Assembly: GCA_000818945.1 (NCBI GenBank)
Contig: KN805370.1
Location: forward strand, 903,715-967,714
Length of the DNA stretch: 64,000 nt
Direction: 5' to 3'
From: Schizochytrium sp. CCTCC M209059
Lineage: Eukaryota > Sar > Bigyra > Thraustochytrida > Thraustochytriidae
Shown: in pieces, positions 50,034 to 59,721 of the stretch
How positions within the stretch are numbered: position 1 is the first letter of the stretch
Layout: every line of letters starts with the position of its first letter
Translations under genes and position numbers: made by a program
The notes under the pieces: generated by a model
The model's input: the letters and a program-made list of their open reading frames with translations, nothing else
Database searches by the model: none
What the model was told of the DNA's origin: nothing

Positions 50034-50909
50034 ATGGCGTCAACATCGCAGGAGTCGAGCGAGAAGAACTCGGCAGGCCAAGAACCAAGAACGCTTGCCG
50101 CCGAGGCTGCAGCTTCATGGGAACGTCCCTCCACGTCTGGCGCCGGACAACGCTCTCGATTTATTTCGCGACGTGAAAGGCCGTCTCAATACACTGATCG
50201 AGAGGGCAAGCGTCGCGCCCGAAGCAGTGGTCCGGGTCATGAATCGAAGCGCCAGCGCAGGAAACGGTATGCGGCCGAAGATGCCGCACAGGACGCCGCC
50301 TTTTCGGGCGAGCGCGTATGGGGAAAGGCAGAAAACAAAACAGTCAAGCTCGACGCGTACGGCACTCCAAAGCGGGAGCTCGCACCCGGCGAAGAAAAGG
50401 AGAAAGCCAACTTTGGTCTTTCTGGGGCTCTGGGCAAGGATGAACGGACCGGTCGCATGTACAAAGGGGTGCTGATGAAGTGGACCGAGCCTGCCGACGC
50501 CGTGACGCCGCCAGGGCCTGGTTGGCGCCTCTTCGTATTCAAGAAAAAAGAAGCAGTCGACACAGTCTTGCTCCATGGACAGTCCGCGCATTTGGTGGGT
50601 CGTGACGAGCGCGTTGCAGACATTTATACCAAACACTCATCGTGCTCGAAGCAGCACGCCGTGATTCAGTTTCGCATCAAGACTGTGCAGCCCCCTCCCG
50701 GTAGCTTGGATCCACCGAGGCACTTTGTGCGGCCATATATTATTGACTTGGGCAGCTCAAATGGCACAAGGCTCAACGGCGAGAGACTCGAGCCCTCGCG
50801 TTACTATGAGTTACTTGAAAAGGACATTCTTCGGTTCGCGAAGAGCTCGCGCGAATACGTGGTCATGTTTGATGAAAAAGCGGCCGAGCTTGAGAAGGCC
50901 GCGATATGA
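50034..50909 (+). CDS. SNIP1: FHA-domain protein, SNIP1/Pml1 family
   Basis: 291 residues. In other eukaryotes this family belongs to the spliceosomal retention-and-splicing (RES) complex (yeast Pml1) or to small-RNA processing (plant DAWDLE). The N-terminal 100 residues are Arg/Ser-rich and basic (RRARSSGPGHESKRQRRKRY). The conserved KANFGLSGALGKDERTGRMY leads into the FHA domain: WRLFVFKKKEAVDTVLLHGQ, SAHLVGRDERVADIYTKHSS, CSKQHAVIQFR, and YIIDLGSSNGTRLNGERLEP. The phosphothreonine-binding residues GR, S/H and NG are all present. The ATG at 50034 was chosen because translation upstream looks like leader sequence. No introns. Confidence 0.93.
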   Translation: MASTSQESSEKNSAGQEPRTLAAEAAASWERPSTSGAGQRSRFISRRERPSQYTDREGKRRARSSGPGHESKRQRRKRYAAEDAAQDAAFSGERVWGKAENKTVKLDAYGTPKRELAPGEEKEKANFGLSGALGKDERTGRMYKGVLMKWTEPADAVTPPGPGWRLFVFKKKEAVDTVLLHGQSAHLVGRDERVADIYTKHSSCSKQHAVIQFRIKTVQPPPGSLDPPRHFVRPYIIDLGSSNGTRLNGERLEPSRYYELLEKDILRFAKSSREYVVMFDEKAAELEKAAI

Positions 50910-51303
50910 GAACTACAAAGATCCATTCAAGATAAGGAAGTCTCCTTACATTATTTCGAAGACCTGCTGCAGAGCAGTGCGCTCGGTCTCAAAGCCATGT
51001 AGAAACCATCTTTTGGTGTAGTATACCCTTTTGACCTAATGCATCGCACGTCTCCCACGTGCCTTACTCTCTCTCTCTCTCTCTCTCTCTGTGTTTTCTT
51101 CTTCGCATTCACAGTGGTCAATGTGCCACAGTGCCCTGGGTAAACAATCGTTCTACCGAGCTGAGACTCACCTCATGCTCTGCACTAGATAATGATGATG
51201 CGCCGTCGCGACCAAACGCGGAAAAGATTCTTGCTTGTCACGCGACCCTGACGAAGACAGGCAGGCAGACGCGAAGGAGTAGAAAGGACAAGGGAGCACT
51301 ACG
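50910..51303. other. Intergenic 394 bp between tandem + strand genes
   Basis: The 3' end of the SNIP1-like gene and the promoter of the inositol monophosphatase gene. It holds a CT dinucleotide run (about 51065-51089). Nothing else is identified. Confidence 0.45.
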
Positions 51304-52297
51304 ATGGATTCGGCGAGCGCAGAGCTGCGCGAGGCGCTCGTGGCAGCCACACAGGCCGGCAACAAGATCAGAGAAACGTGGATCAAGACACGCAAGCATG
51401 AGCTCGACGTGTCGAGCACCGTCACCAAGAGCAACACTGCGGACCTGCAGACAGTAAGTGAGATAAAAAGAAGGGATCCATGTGTGCTTACGTGCGTGCG
51501 AACGTGGTAAACGTGTTTGTGAGGTCGTGAACTGACCCCTTAATGGCGCTACGATTGACCGGTGTGAACGTTTGTAGGAGACCGACCGCAAGTGCGAGGA
51601 ACTGATTGTCGCGCACCTGCGGGCCAAGTTTCCGGACCATCGCTTCATCGGCGAAGAGGACACTGCGAGCAAGGGTGATCAAGGCTTTGAAGTCACGGAT
51701 GAGCCTACATTTATCATCGATCCTATCGATGGAACGACGAACTTTTTCCGCGCAGTCTTGAGCTGCTCCGTTCTTGTAGCTTTTATGGAGAAGCAAGAGA
51801 TTCTTGCTGCCGTGGTGTTGGACCCGATCCAATGCGAGGTCTTTTACGCTGAAAAGGGAGCCGGAGCGTGGGTTCAAGCTCTCTCTTCAGAGTCTCTCGA
51901 ACGAGTTGGCGAACCGAGACGTATGTCGACTTCGGGGGAGAAGGATCTCACACAGTCACTGGTTGCCACGGAAATCGGATACCAGCGTGAGACAAAGGAG
52001 GTGGAGCAATTTCTCGATCTGCAGCGCAAGCTCCTGCACAAGGGCCGTATTCGTGGCCTTCGCATTTCCGGCGGCTGTGGCCTCGGTCTAGCCTATGTCG
52101 CGGACGGCCGCACAGACGTATACCTGGAGCTCTATAGCCCTTACATTTGGGACTTTTCCGCAGGCTCATTGCTGGTCACTGAGGCAGGTGGCATGGTTTG
52201 CGACCCCAGTGGAGGCGAGCTCAACCTCAAGGGTCGTAGTATTTTTGCCTCGGCGACGTCAGAGCTTGGAAAGACCACAATCGACCTCATCAACTAA
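51304..52297 (+). CDS. Inositol monophosphatase, two exons
   Basis: A Mg2+-dependent hydrolase of inositol phosphates that supplies free inositol. Exon 1 is 51304-51453 and exon 2 is 51578-52297, separated by a 124-nt GT-AG intron (donor gtaagt, acceptor tgtag). The phase-0 join reads ADLQT|ETDRKCEEL, which restores the family DLVT.TD block; the protein has 289 residues. Metal-binding motifs are FIGEED (Glu70 equivalent), IIDPIDGTTNFFRAV and, near the C-terminus, WDFSAGSLLVTEAGGMV. The segment after GTTNF differs from the usual VHGFP, reading FRAVLSCSV, so the substrate pocket may be altered. The termination codon is at 52295-52297. Confidence 0.93.
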
Positions 52298-52557
52298 AAC
52301 TTTGTTTGTTTGGAGCTTTCGAATATAGACTATGTTTGGGCGCCGCGACATCATCAGCTCTACCTTTCTTGGTTGCATTATTTCCTCTCTTGTTTCGTTG
52401 CACTTGCTCGCATCCTCTCTCTTTGAGCGTGCGTCTCTTTCTTCGCCGACGCTTTCGGCGAAAGCGTGAAGAATTTTGGCCTGCGAACTGTGCTTGTGTA
52501 TACATGGATTTGAATTATACGAACGCCCTGGACAAAAGAAAATTGCTCCAGAGCGCG
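52298..52557. other. Convergent 3' spacer after the inositol monophosphatase gene
   Basis: 260 bp, 3' of the phosphatase and 3' of the small minus-strand ORF. A short inverted repeat, cgacgctttcggcgaaagcg (about 52446-52465), could form a hairpin (cgctttcg/cgaaagcg). Confidence 0.35.
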
Positions 52558-52698
52558 TCATTTGTCTCGAAAGACCGCAATCCAAAACACGATGCACCAC
52601 ACGCCGCTCAACCAGGGCATGTAGAGTGTGAGCACTGCCGCAAAGAGCACAGGCACGAGAAGGTCTACGCCGAACGGCTGAATGATGTTTTTCACCAT
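52558..52698 (-). CDS. Candidate 46-residue membrane microprotein
   Basis: A short frame on the minus strand starts at the Met at 52696-52698 and stops at 52558-52560. It reads MVKNIIQPFGVDLLVPVLFA, then a second hydrophobic part (GVWCIVFWIAVF) and a short RDK end. The two hydrophobic segments separated by YMPWLSG suggest a membrane hairpin or one long helix. About 70% of its codons end in G or C, like the confirmed genes. It could be a complete microprotein or the last exon of a longer gene. I recognise no family. It faces the inositol monophosphatase gene tail to tail. Confidence 0.4.
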   Translation of the reverse strand: MVKNIIQPFGVDLLVPVLFAAVLTLYMPWLSGVWCIVFWIAVFRDK

Positions 52699-52949
52699 CG
52701 TCTAGACAGACCAGGCAGCCAAACAGCTAGACGGTCGAGTCTCTCAGCTTAGAGACGTCTCCCGTGCCGGCCGCGGTCGCCGGTCAGCGTGGCGCCACCG
52801 CCTCTCCACCCTGCCCGCGACAGGGGCGACCGTCAAAGGTCGCCAAAGCACACGTTTGCACTTCTTCTATGATCAAGTTCGGAATTCCGGGAGCGCAGAA
52901 ACACAGGGAAAAGCAGAGTCAAGAGGCAGAGATTTTATTCTAACATCGT

Positions 52950-53263
52950 CTAGAGTAAGAGCTCCACGAGAAAGTCACCGTGAACACGTACGATATGTCT
53001 CAGTCTTCGTTTTCTTTCCAGCCCAAGGCCAACGTTCACCTTCATGAATCGGAGTGCGCTTCGGGCTTTTGACTCGACAATCTTTAAACACCCAACGCAG
53101 CGAAAGATCCCATGGCCGCTCGAGTAGCTGACGTACTTGACCTTGAAGAGCATAAATTGCGTGCAAGAAAAGGTAACCATCGCCAGATGGCGCGTCGCGC
53201 GAAGTTGAGGGGTACCTGGAGATACTGTTTGATCAAAGATTGAAGGGAATCCGATGTCTTCAT
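52950..53263 (-). CDS. Candidate small two-exon gene, unknown function
   Basis: On the minus strand, exon 1 (53263-53216) would read MKTSDSLQSLIKQYLQ. A 74-nt GT-AG intron follows (53215-53142, donor gtaccc, acceptor ttcaag), and then exon 2 (53141-52950), which starts VKYVSYSSGHGIFRCVGCLK and ends GDFLVELLL. The product would have 80 residues. The evidence is only that both exons have coding-like composition and join in phase. No family is recognised. A competing frame in exon 2 (RQLLERPWDLSLRWVFKDCR) is about equally open, so the call is weak. Confidence 0.25.
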
Positions 53264-53480
53264 TTTTTGGTGTGTAAAAACTTGCATGTAGCAGCTACAG
53301 AACAAAATTACGGACAAGGCGGAGCGCGGCGCGACGTGGCGCAGCGAGGTCCCGCGCACGCGGCGTTACGACGTCACTGGCGACTTTGTGCGCACACGGA
53401 AAGGACAGGTTGTTCTCTGGGCTCGCGACTTGTCCACTGTTTCAGTCAAGGAACGCGGGGCCTCGCGAAGAAGACAAAGA

Positions 53481-54670
53481 ATGAAGGCAACAACGTTAGC
53501 CTCTACTCCGCTGGCCATGGTCCTCGTCGCTGGCGCGCGAGCAGCGAGGCTTGAGAGTGGGCGCAAGGCCAAGCAATTTAGCTCTCACTACTTTTTTGAA
53601 GAGGGTGACGGGTTAGAAGACTTTCAGATAGGCCAAACTCAATATTATAGCGACATCGTGGCACGTCCCTCCAATGAAGATGATCAGCATAGCACTTAGC
53701 ATCAATCAGACGATGCCACCGAGCCCCCCACCGCTCTCACGAGACTTTTTTTTTCAACAAATTCTCTACCGCAAGCGATTGTTGCGTCCGAAGGAGATGA
53801 TTCTTGCTCAAGCGGTGATTCTGAGCAATCAAGCATTCCAAGAGGACAATCAAGCTCCTTCACTCAACGACATTGACGAAAATACACGCGAATCGAAAAC
53901 GTCTCTTTCCCCCAGGACCTAATGTGCAAGAAACTGCTGCGTCTGAAGGAGATGTTTTTACTTAAGCTATAATACTGCACAAAGCTCGGACAATCAAGAA
54001 CCTCAAGTAGACCACCAAGCTCTTCCCCTTAACAAAACCGACGAAAAGACACGCGAGTCGAAGCTATCCTTCTTTTCAAGACCTAATGTGCAAGGAGATG
54101 CCGGGCTCGAGGAAACCAACCGCAGCATAAGCACCTTTGGACAAGATACAAATGACCAAGATGCAGATGTAGACGCGCAGCCGCCATTAAATGATGTCGA
54201 TGAGGAGTCAGGTGAGCCAGGGCTGACTTTTCCCCGGGACCTGTCTTGCAAGAAGTACCCGCGCCTGAAGAAATTGGCGGCAACATCAGCACCTTTGGGC
54301 AAAACCCGAAAGACCAAGATGCAGGCGTGAATGCCCAAACGTCATCCGACAATATCGACGAGGATACACCTTCTCCGGAGCTTCCCATTTTCCTGGGACC
54401 TATTGTGCAAGAAAGTCCTGAATCCAACGAGGTTGACGAAGTGGACGGATCGATGAGGCGAAGGAATTAAAGGCATCACTCAATGCAAGCACTGCCCATG
54501 AAGGAGAGAAGGAAGATGCGGAAGCGGGCTTGAAAGCATCCGATTAAGAGCAGGGCACAAATGGAAACTCGGCCAACGATAAAGACAGAAACGAAGCGGA
54601 GAGCATTAATTTGAACATCACTGATTCCGAGGCCATGGATAAGTCTGATTCCGGTGGTGTGGTGAGGTAA
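53481..54670 (+). pseudogene. Decayed secreted acidic repeat protein
   Basis: It begins with an intact-looking 72-codon frame at 53481-53699: a signal-like N-terminus (MKATTLASTPLAMVLVAGAR) and then an acidic segment ending SNEDDQHST. Downstream, at least four diverged repeat units follow. Their LNDIDE-type cores are at 53868 (NDIDEN), 54033 (NKTDEK), 54188 (NDVDEE) and 54343 (NIDED), at spacings of 165, 155 and 155 bp. Each unit also has a GPNVQE-like core about 60-80 bp later, and units 3 and 4 share ISTFGQ..DQDA. Units lie in different frames, and stops separate them. The composition remains acidic to about 54667 (NITDSEAMDKSDSGG), again after a frameshift and an in-frame stop. The simplest reading is a pseudogene. 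Assembly indels or a fully spliced repeat gene are alternatives. Confidence 0.5.
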
Positions 54671-55064
54671 GCCCATCGCAGGTGGATTCAAGCAAAGCTT
54701 TGCTCGCGGATGGTGGGTGGTTCCACTCAAATTGCGCCAAGCTCTGCTGGCAAGTTTCACGTCGGCGCCCTCACAGCTGTGCTGGCCTTTACGCTCCCCG
54801 CGCCTTTGGGATCAGGCCAAGGCGGCATTTGAGTCTTTCTATCCTGTACGTTCTTTCCATGAGAAGCGTCATGCAGAGCTCGTTGTCGACTGCAGATCGG
54901 TTGGCTTCCAAAAGTCTCAAATTCTGTTCAAGCTTCACAACGGTTCCTTGTTTCCAAAATTGTTTCCAAAACTGCGCGGATAGCTTGCAGTGGCAGCGAC
55001 CTGGCATGCACTCTCGCTGGCCCTCTTCCACGCCTTTTCTGTCGTCGGGGGAACTTGCCTCCGA

Positions 55065-55095
<31 letters not shown>

Positions 55096-57733
55096 ACCGC
55101 AGCCGTGGCAGGAGTTGGCTAGAGGCAGGCGCGCAGGTGCAGCCGAAGTGCAGCTGCAGAGAGATCTGGAATTGGTCCAGCACGATCCGTTGACAAGTTG
55201 AGTCGAATGACTCTCTTGGAATGCCTTTGCGCCGGTATCGGCCGCGGGACGCCGGACCGATTCAAGCTTTTCGACTTGCAGAGAAGCCAACGGAGCTCGC
55301 TCTGCCTCGCTCTGCCTCGCGCGATCTGTTTTCGGGTCGAGCCTGTGCCTGCATGTCTGACTGGCTTCTTGTTTGCTTGGTCCACCACTGGTAACAGCTT
55401 TCTATTGGCACGACTTGTGTCCAGAAGGGGTCAAGCCTTTCTTGTATGGCGCGACACGAGCGGGCCTCGACCAGTGCGTTTTAGATGAAATGCTAGTTTC
55501 ACAATACAGGTCCTGCCCGCCCTAGGGTTGACTGCCTCCAATTTTGATCCTCGAGGGAGATGCACAATTAGAAACATGCATGAAAGCACGCACAAATGGA
55601 CAGATAAACGGTTGAATGAATGGATGGACGAATGCGCAGTCGCGAGGTTCATTCGCTTATCGGGCCAATAAACAATTCAGCGCAGACTCGGGTTTTCCCT
55701 TGGCCTGCCCCTGGACTGCCCTCCGACGAGCATGAGAGGGAACCCGCCCTCGCCGCGCGGGCCGGGACTTGCGGGAGTACAACCCTGCACATCCCGTCCG
55801 CTCGCCTCGATATTTTCTTCGCATCGAGACCAGCTCATTTCTCTTCAAGTTGATCTACACGTCCATGCCGTGCCACGCATGCATGCATGCATGCATGCAT
55901 GCATGCATGCATGCATGCGTCCATCATGCGACGAATGAATGATTGATGGAGCAAGGAGTGGCGGCGCCCGCCTTCGCCCAAACAGAAAGAATTCTTCGCG
56001 GGCGACGCGGCGGGGTGGGACACGCGGTGAGGGTCCCTCCCTGGCCTCGCCTTGCTTCCCATCGCGCCTTCCACGCGGAGGTGGCGCGGATTCGGACCAG
56101 GCATGCATGCAAGCGAGCAAGCGAGCAAGCGAGCAAGCGAATCGCAGCGCTCTCCTTGCCTCCGTGCCGTGCAACGGCCTGCGCCGCCGGACGCTTCGCT
56201 CCTCTCTGGCCGTAGCGCGTCGTCGTAGTGCCCCGACGACGTCGCGGGCGAGCGTGCTGTGTTACGGTGCGACATGCGAGGGAAGGCCTCGCTGTATCCG
56301 GGAAACGGCCCTTCCCCGTGCGTAATGCTAGGCCCTAATACGTGCTCGATGATGGATGCATCGAGGCGTCATGATTCTATGAGTCGCCTCGTTGGCGGCC
56401 GGGCGCCGTGCACATGAACGAATGATCACTCGCTCGCTCGATCCATCCATCGGTCCATCCATGCGTCCATGCGTGCGTCGACCGCTCGGCCATTCGTCCA
56501 TCTGCAGTCGCGGTGGCTTAAGTCGCAGCTTGATTTACATGGCAGCTTGTTCATCTGCTGCGGCAGCGGCTATAGCTAGTAGGCATGGGCGAAAGGCGGA
56601 CCGTCGGTCGACATGCAGAGGATCCGGTGATTTTTAGGGGACGCGAGCTGGGGCGGCCAAGCGAGGCGAGCATGGTGGCGCGAAGGCCCCCAGGCCTCGC
56701 TTGGGCGGCTTCGCGAGCGAGCGGAACCTCGGACGCGACGTAGGCTGGCAGACGCGGTGCATCGAGTAGGTGTTATTGCCTGGCACCTTGCACGTTGGGT
56801 CTGGCCCGCCCTGTTATGAATGCGTGCTCGCTCGGGGGCAGCTGCAGATAGCCGGGTGGACGATTTATCGATCGATCGATTGACGGATCGCGGACCCCGA
56901 GCTCGCGAGACTCGAACGAGGCCGGGCCCAGGCTTGCGAAGGCGCGTATCGTCCGCTGGTGCTCATTCACTAGCTCGCTCTCTAGCTTGCTTCAGCTTGC
57001 TTTAGCTTGCTTTAGCTTGCTCTTGCTAGCTGGCTAGCTTGCTTTTTAGCTTGCTGGAGAGAGAGCTCCGTTACTTTTGCGTTCACGTCCATGTTGTTAC
57101 GACCCATAGAAAGAAGCAAAGATTGTTGCTGCTGGGGAGGAGCCATGGAGAGGGCAATTGATCGATGTCCCACGATTCAGTCCGCGGGCGCGGACGCCTT
57201 GGAGAGAGAGAAGCGCGACCCTGCGATCTTAATTGCATGCCCCGCCCGTTTGCCCGCTGCGATAAAATGCCGCGCCGCCGGATGCGCAGTGGACGAGCGC
57301 AGTACCTCGCGAGGTGAGCGTGCGCAGCACGGCGTCGCTGGTTGCATGAGGTAGGGCACAGACGGTACCAGGAGCCATTCCGAAACGGATTGATCAATAG
57401 CGCAAGGTGCGAGACTTGCCTCCCAAAGAACAAGACATTACGCCTTCTTGGTTTCCACTCTTGGGCACTTGCGCGCCTGTGTTTGGTAGATTGCCAGAGA
57501 GGATGTGGAAGAAGACCTAGCTAGCCAGCCTCCTCTGCCTAGCTACCACCCACGGGTGGGGTAGTCGAGTCGAGTCGAGTCGAGTCGAGTTGAGACAAGA
57601 CGGTTGGTCCGAGCCAAAGTTGAGCTCGGCAAAGCAAAAGCGAAACCCAAACATCGAGTGAGGCCATCCTCAGGAAAAAACAAGAAGGCACGTGAAGCAG
57701 CAAGCAAGGCAGCAAGCAAGCAAACAATCGAAG
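54671..57733. other. Gene-poor 3.1-kb spacer with many short repeats
   Basis: No convincing coding region. Features from left to right: CTGC/CTGCC units (about 55063-55095); degenerate AATG/GATG-type units (about 55600-55630); a GCAT array (55877-55919); GCAAGCGA units (about 56109-56138); degenerate CCATC/GTCCAT units (about 56440-56500); gatcgatcgat (about 56866-56880); agcttgcttt units (about 56975-57050); and a GTCGA array (about 57565-57589) shortly before the carbonic anhydrase gene. Open frames are short and mutually overlapping. Confidence 0.55.
55877..55919. repeat. GCAT tetranucleotide array, about 10.5 copies
   Basis: A run of gcatgcat. It is self-complementary throughout, so it can extrude as a cruciform, and it consists of alternating purine-pyrimidine steps, which favour Z-DNA. 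Related gcatgcatgc pieces occur at about 19667-19680 and 56099-56110. Confidence 0.93.
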
Positions 57734-58732
57734 ATGATCAAGTCTGTGGCACTCGTCGTGGCTGCCGCCCTTGTCGGCAGCTCCGAGGCATGCGGCACGG
57801 ACTACGTCCGTGAGCTCAAGGACTATGTCGCCTCGGATGCTCACCGCGAGCTTCGTGGCGATGTCCTCTCGGGCACCTACTGCGACCTCACGGAGCAGTC
57901 TCCCATCAACCTGCCTGCCCTCGACAGCGTCGTGGGACTGAACCCCGTCCAGGACATTCCTGCCATCGAAATCGAATACGCGGAGACGGACGCGGAAAGC
58001 AAGATGATTCTTGAGAACCTTGGTGGCACCATCGAGGTCGTCCCTGAGCACACCGACATTTTTGTGAAAAACAACAGCATCGCTAAGATGATTGGCCGAG
58101 GATCCGACAGCGGTGACACGTACCAGGTGGCTCAGTTCCACTTTCACTGGGACGCCAACTTTACCGGTTACGGCAGCGAGCACTACCGTGGCAACGCGGC
58201 ATACCCAATTGAGATGCACATTGTCACCTTCAACACCAAGTACGACAACATCTCTAATGCCCTTGCGCAGGACGATGGTCTCCTCGTGATCGGAATCTTC
58301 GGTAGCACCAGCGAGACGCCCAACAGCGAGGTTGATAAGATCGTTACTGCAATTGAGGATTCGAACTCCTTTATCGAGGACGACCATGTCGAGCTCGAAG
58401 AGTTCTCGCTTGAAGATATGATTGCCGAGATTGACCTTTCCAAGTTCGACAGCTACAAGGGCTCGCTCACTACGCCGAACTGCAACCAGGTGGTCAGCTG
58501 GGTGGTCATGCACGACACTCTCGAACTCTCCGAGGAGCAGATCGAAGTCTTTCAGCAAGCTCACAAGAGTGAGACCGAGCTCATTGCCCCCAACTACCGC
58601 GAGCTTCAGGACCTCAACGGTCGCACGATCTACCGCTCGCAGTCGTCACCGAGTCCGGCTGCTGCCACTCGTTTTTCCCCTGTTGCTGTCGTTCTCGGCC
58701 TCTTTGCTGCCGTTCTCGCCCGGCCCCTGTAA
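57734..58732 (+). CDS. Alpha-type carbonic anhydrase, secreted, possibly GPI-anchored
   Basis: It hydrates CO2 to bicarbonate. 332 residues. The N-terminal MIKSVALVVAAALVGSSEA is a signal peptide. The alpha-CA core shows QSPINLP, the zinc ligands H136 and H138 in AQFHFHWD and H162 in IEMHIVTFN, and the SLTTPNCNQVVSWVV block with the catalytic Thr. The usual N-terminal W.Y...GP..W segment is missing or strongly shortened, as the mature protein passes from CGTDYVRELKDYVA to the QSPI motif within about 45 residues. The C-terminus ends in a Ser/Pro/Ala stretch and a hydrophobic tail (SPVAVVLGLFAAVLARPL), typical of GPI attachment. The ATG at 57734 begins the signal peptide. It may supply bicarbonate at the cell surface. 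Confidence 0.93.
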   Translation: MIKSVALVVAAALVGSSEACGTDYVRELKDYVASDAHRELRGDVLSGTYCDLTEQSPINLPALDSVVGLNPVQDIPAIEIEYAETDAESKMILENLGGTIEVVPEHTDIFVKNNSIAKMIGRGSDSGDTYQVAQFHFHWDANFTGYGSEHYRGNAAYPIEMHIVTFNTKYDNISNALAQDDGLLVIGIFGSTSETPNSEVDKIVTAIEDSNSFIEDDHVELEEFSLEDMIAEIDLSKFDSYKGSLTTPNCNQVVSWVVMHDTLELSEEQIEVFQQAHKSETELIAPNYRELQDLNGRTIYRSQSSPSPAAATRFSPVAVVLGLFAAVLARPL

Positions 58733-58925
58733 TGCGCATCGTTCTATCATAATATAACATACTACGATTACACTTTATGCTCAGCATTATCCCGAACCAG
58801 ACAATCGAGAGTCTGGAGAAAATGGGAAAGAGGTTTGTTTCATTTCACGAGACGAGTTTGATCTCTTAACAACGACCAAATTGCAGTCTCTTTGCACGCT
58901 TAAAAGAACAAAAAACCAAAATCAG
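58733..58925. other. 3' region of the carbonic anhydrase gene
   Basis: About 190 bp, AT-richer (atcataatataacatac), leading into the pentanucleotide array. No gene is seen. Confidence 0.4.
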
Positions 58926-59430
58926 CAAAGCAAAGCAAAGCAAAGCAAAGCAAAGCAAAGCAAAGCAAAGCAAAGCAAAGCAAAGCAAAGCAAAGCAAAG
59001 CAAAGCAAAGCAAAGCAAAGCAAAGCAAAGCAAAGCAAAGCAAAGCAAAGCAAAGCAAAGCAAAGCAAAGCAAAGCAAAGCAAAGCAAAGCAAAGCAAAG
59101 CAAAGCAAAGCAAAGCAAAGCAAAGCAAAGCAAAGCAAAGCAAAGCAAAGCAAAGCAAAGCAAAGCAAAGCAAAGCAAAGCAAAGCAAAGCAAAGCAAAG
59201 CAAAGCAAAGCAAAGCAAAGCAAAGCAAAGCAAAGCAAAGCAAAGCAAAGCAAAGCAAAGCAAAGCAAAGCAAAGCAAAGCAAAGCAAAGCAAAGCAAAG
59301 CAAAGCAAAGCAAAGCAAAGCAAAGCAAAGCAAAGCAAAGCAAAGCAAAGCAAAGCAAAGCAAAGCAAAGCAAAGCAAAGCAAAGCAAAGCAAAGCAAAG
59401 CAAAGCAAAGCAAAGCAAAGCAAAGCAAAG
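58926..59430. repeat. CAAAG pentanucleotide array, 101 perfect copies
   Basis: 505 bp of uninterrupted CAAAG (GCAAA), ending ggcaaagtt. It lies between the carbonic anhydrase gene and the next + strand gene, and like the CTTGC array it is free of stop codons in all six frames (KQSKA and LCFAL artefact peptides). Its purine-rich strand is the coding strand of both neighbouring genes. Confidence 0.97.
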
Positions 59431-59721
59431 GCAAAGTTAAAGAATGATTGGTCAGCGGAACGTCCTTGCTCTATGCGATTCTATTTCAACAACTCGCTCG
59501 ACATTTGCGATGTATGAAAGTAAAAAAGGTGTCGCTTCCTCTCTTCCCTTTCTTCGTCTCTGTCTTCTTCTCCGGTTTTTTTTTTCCCCCCTTTAAAGAG
59601 ACGAATAGGTACTTCCCTCCTATTTCGCTCTCTTGCTCTTGCACGTGCTGCAATGCTACTACAGACTTGAATTCCGGGGGAGGTTCTTGCTATGCAAGAT
59701 TGTGCAAGGCCGCAAGAAAAG
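59431..59721. other. Spacer between the CAAAG array and the GPI-like protein gene
   Basis: About 290 bp with a T/C-rich tract (gtctcttccctttcttcgtc through ttttttttccccccttt, about 59534-59600). Presumed promoter and leader of the downstream gene. Confidence 0.4.

Noticed and set aside
7551..59430. CRISPR-like arrays
   Set aside because: The tandem arrays have no spacers, units are 4-6 bp, and the DNA is eukaryotic.
58866..59447. Frames encoding KQSKA or LCFAL repeats
   Set aside because: Same explanation, from the CAAAG array. There is no unique coding sequence around it.
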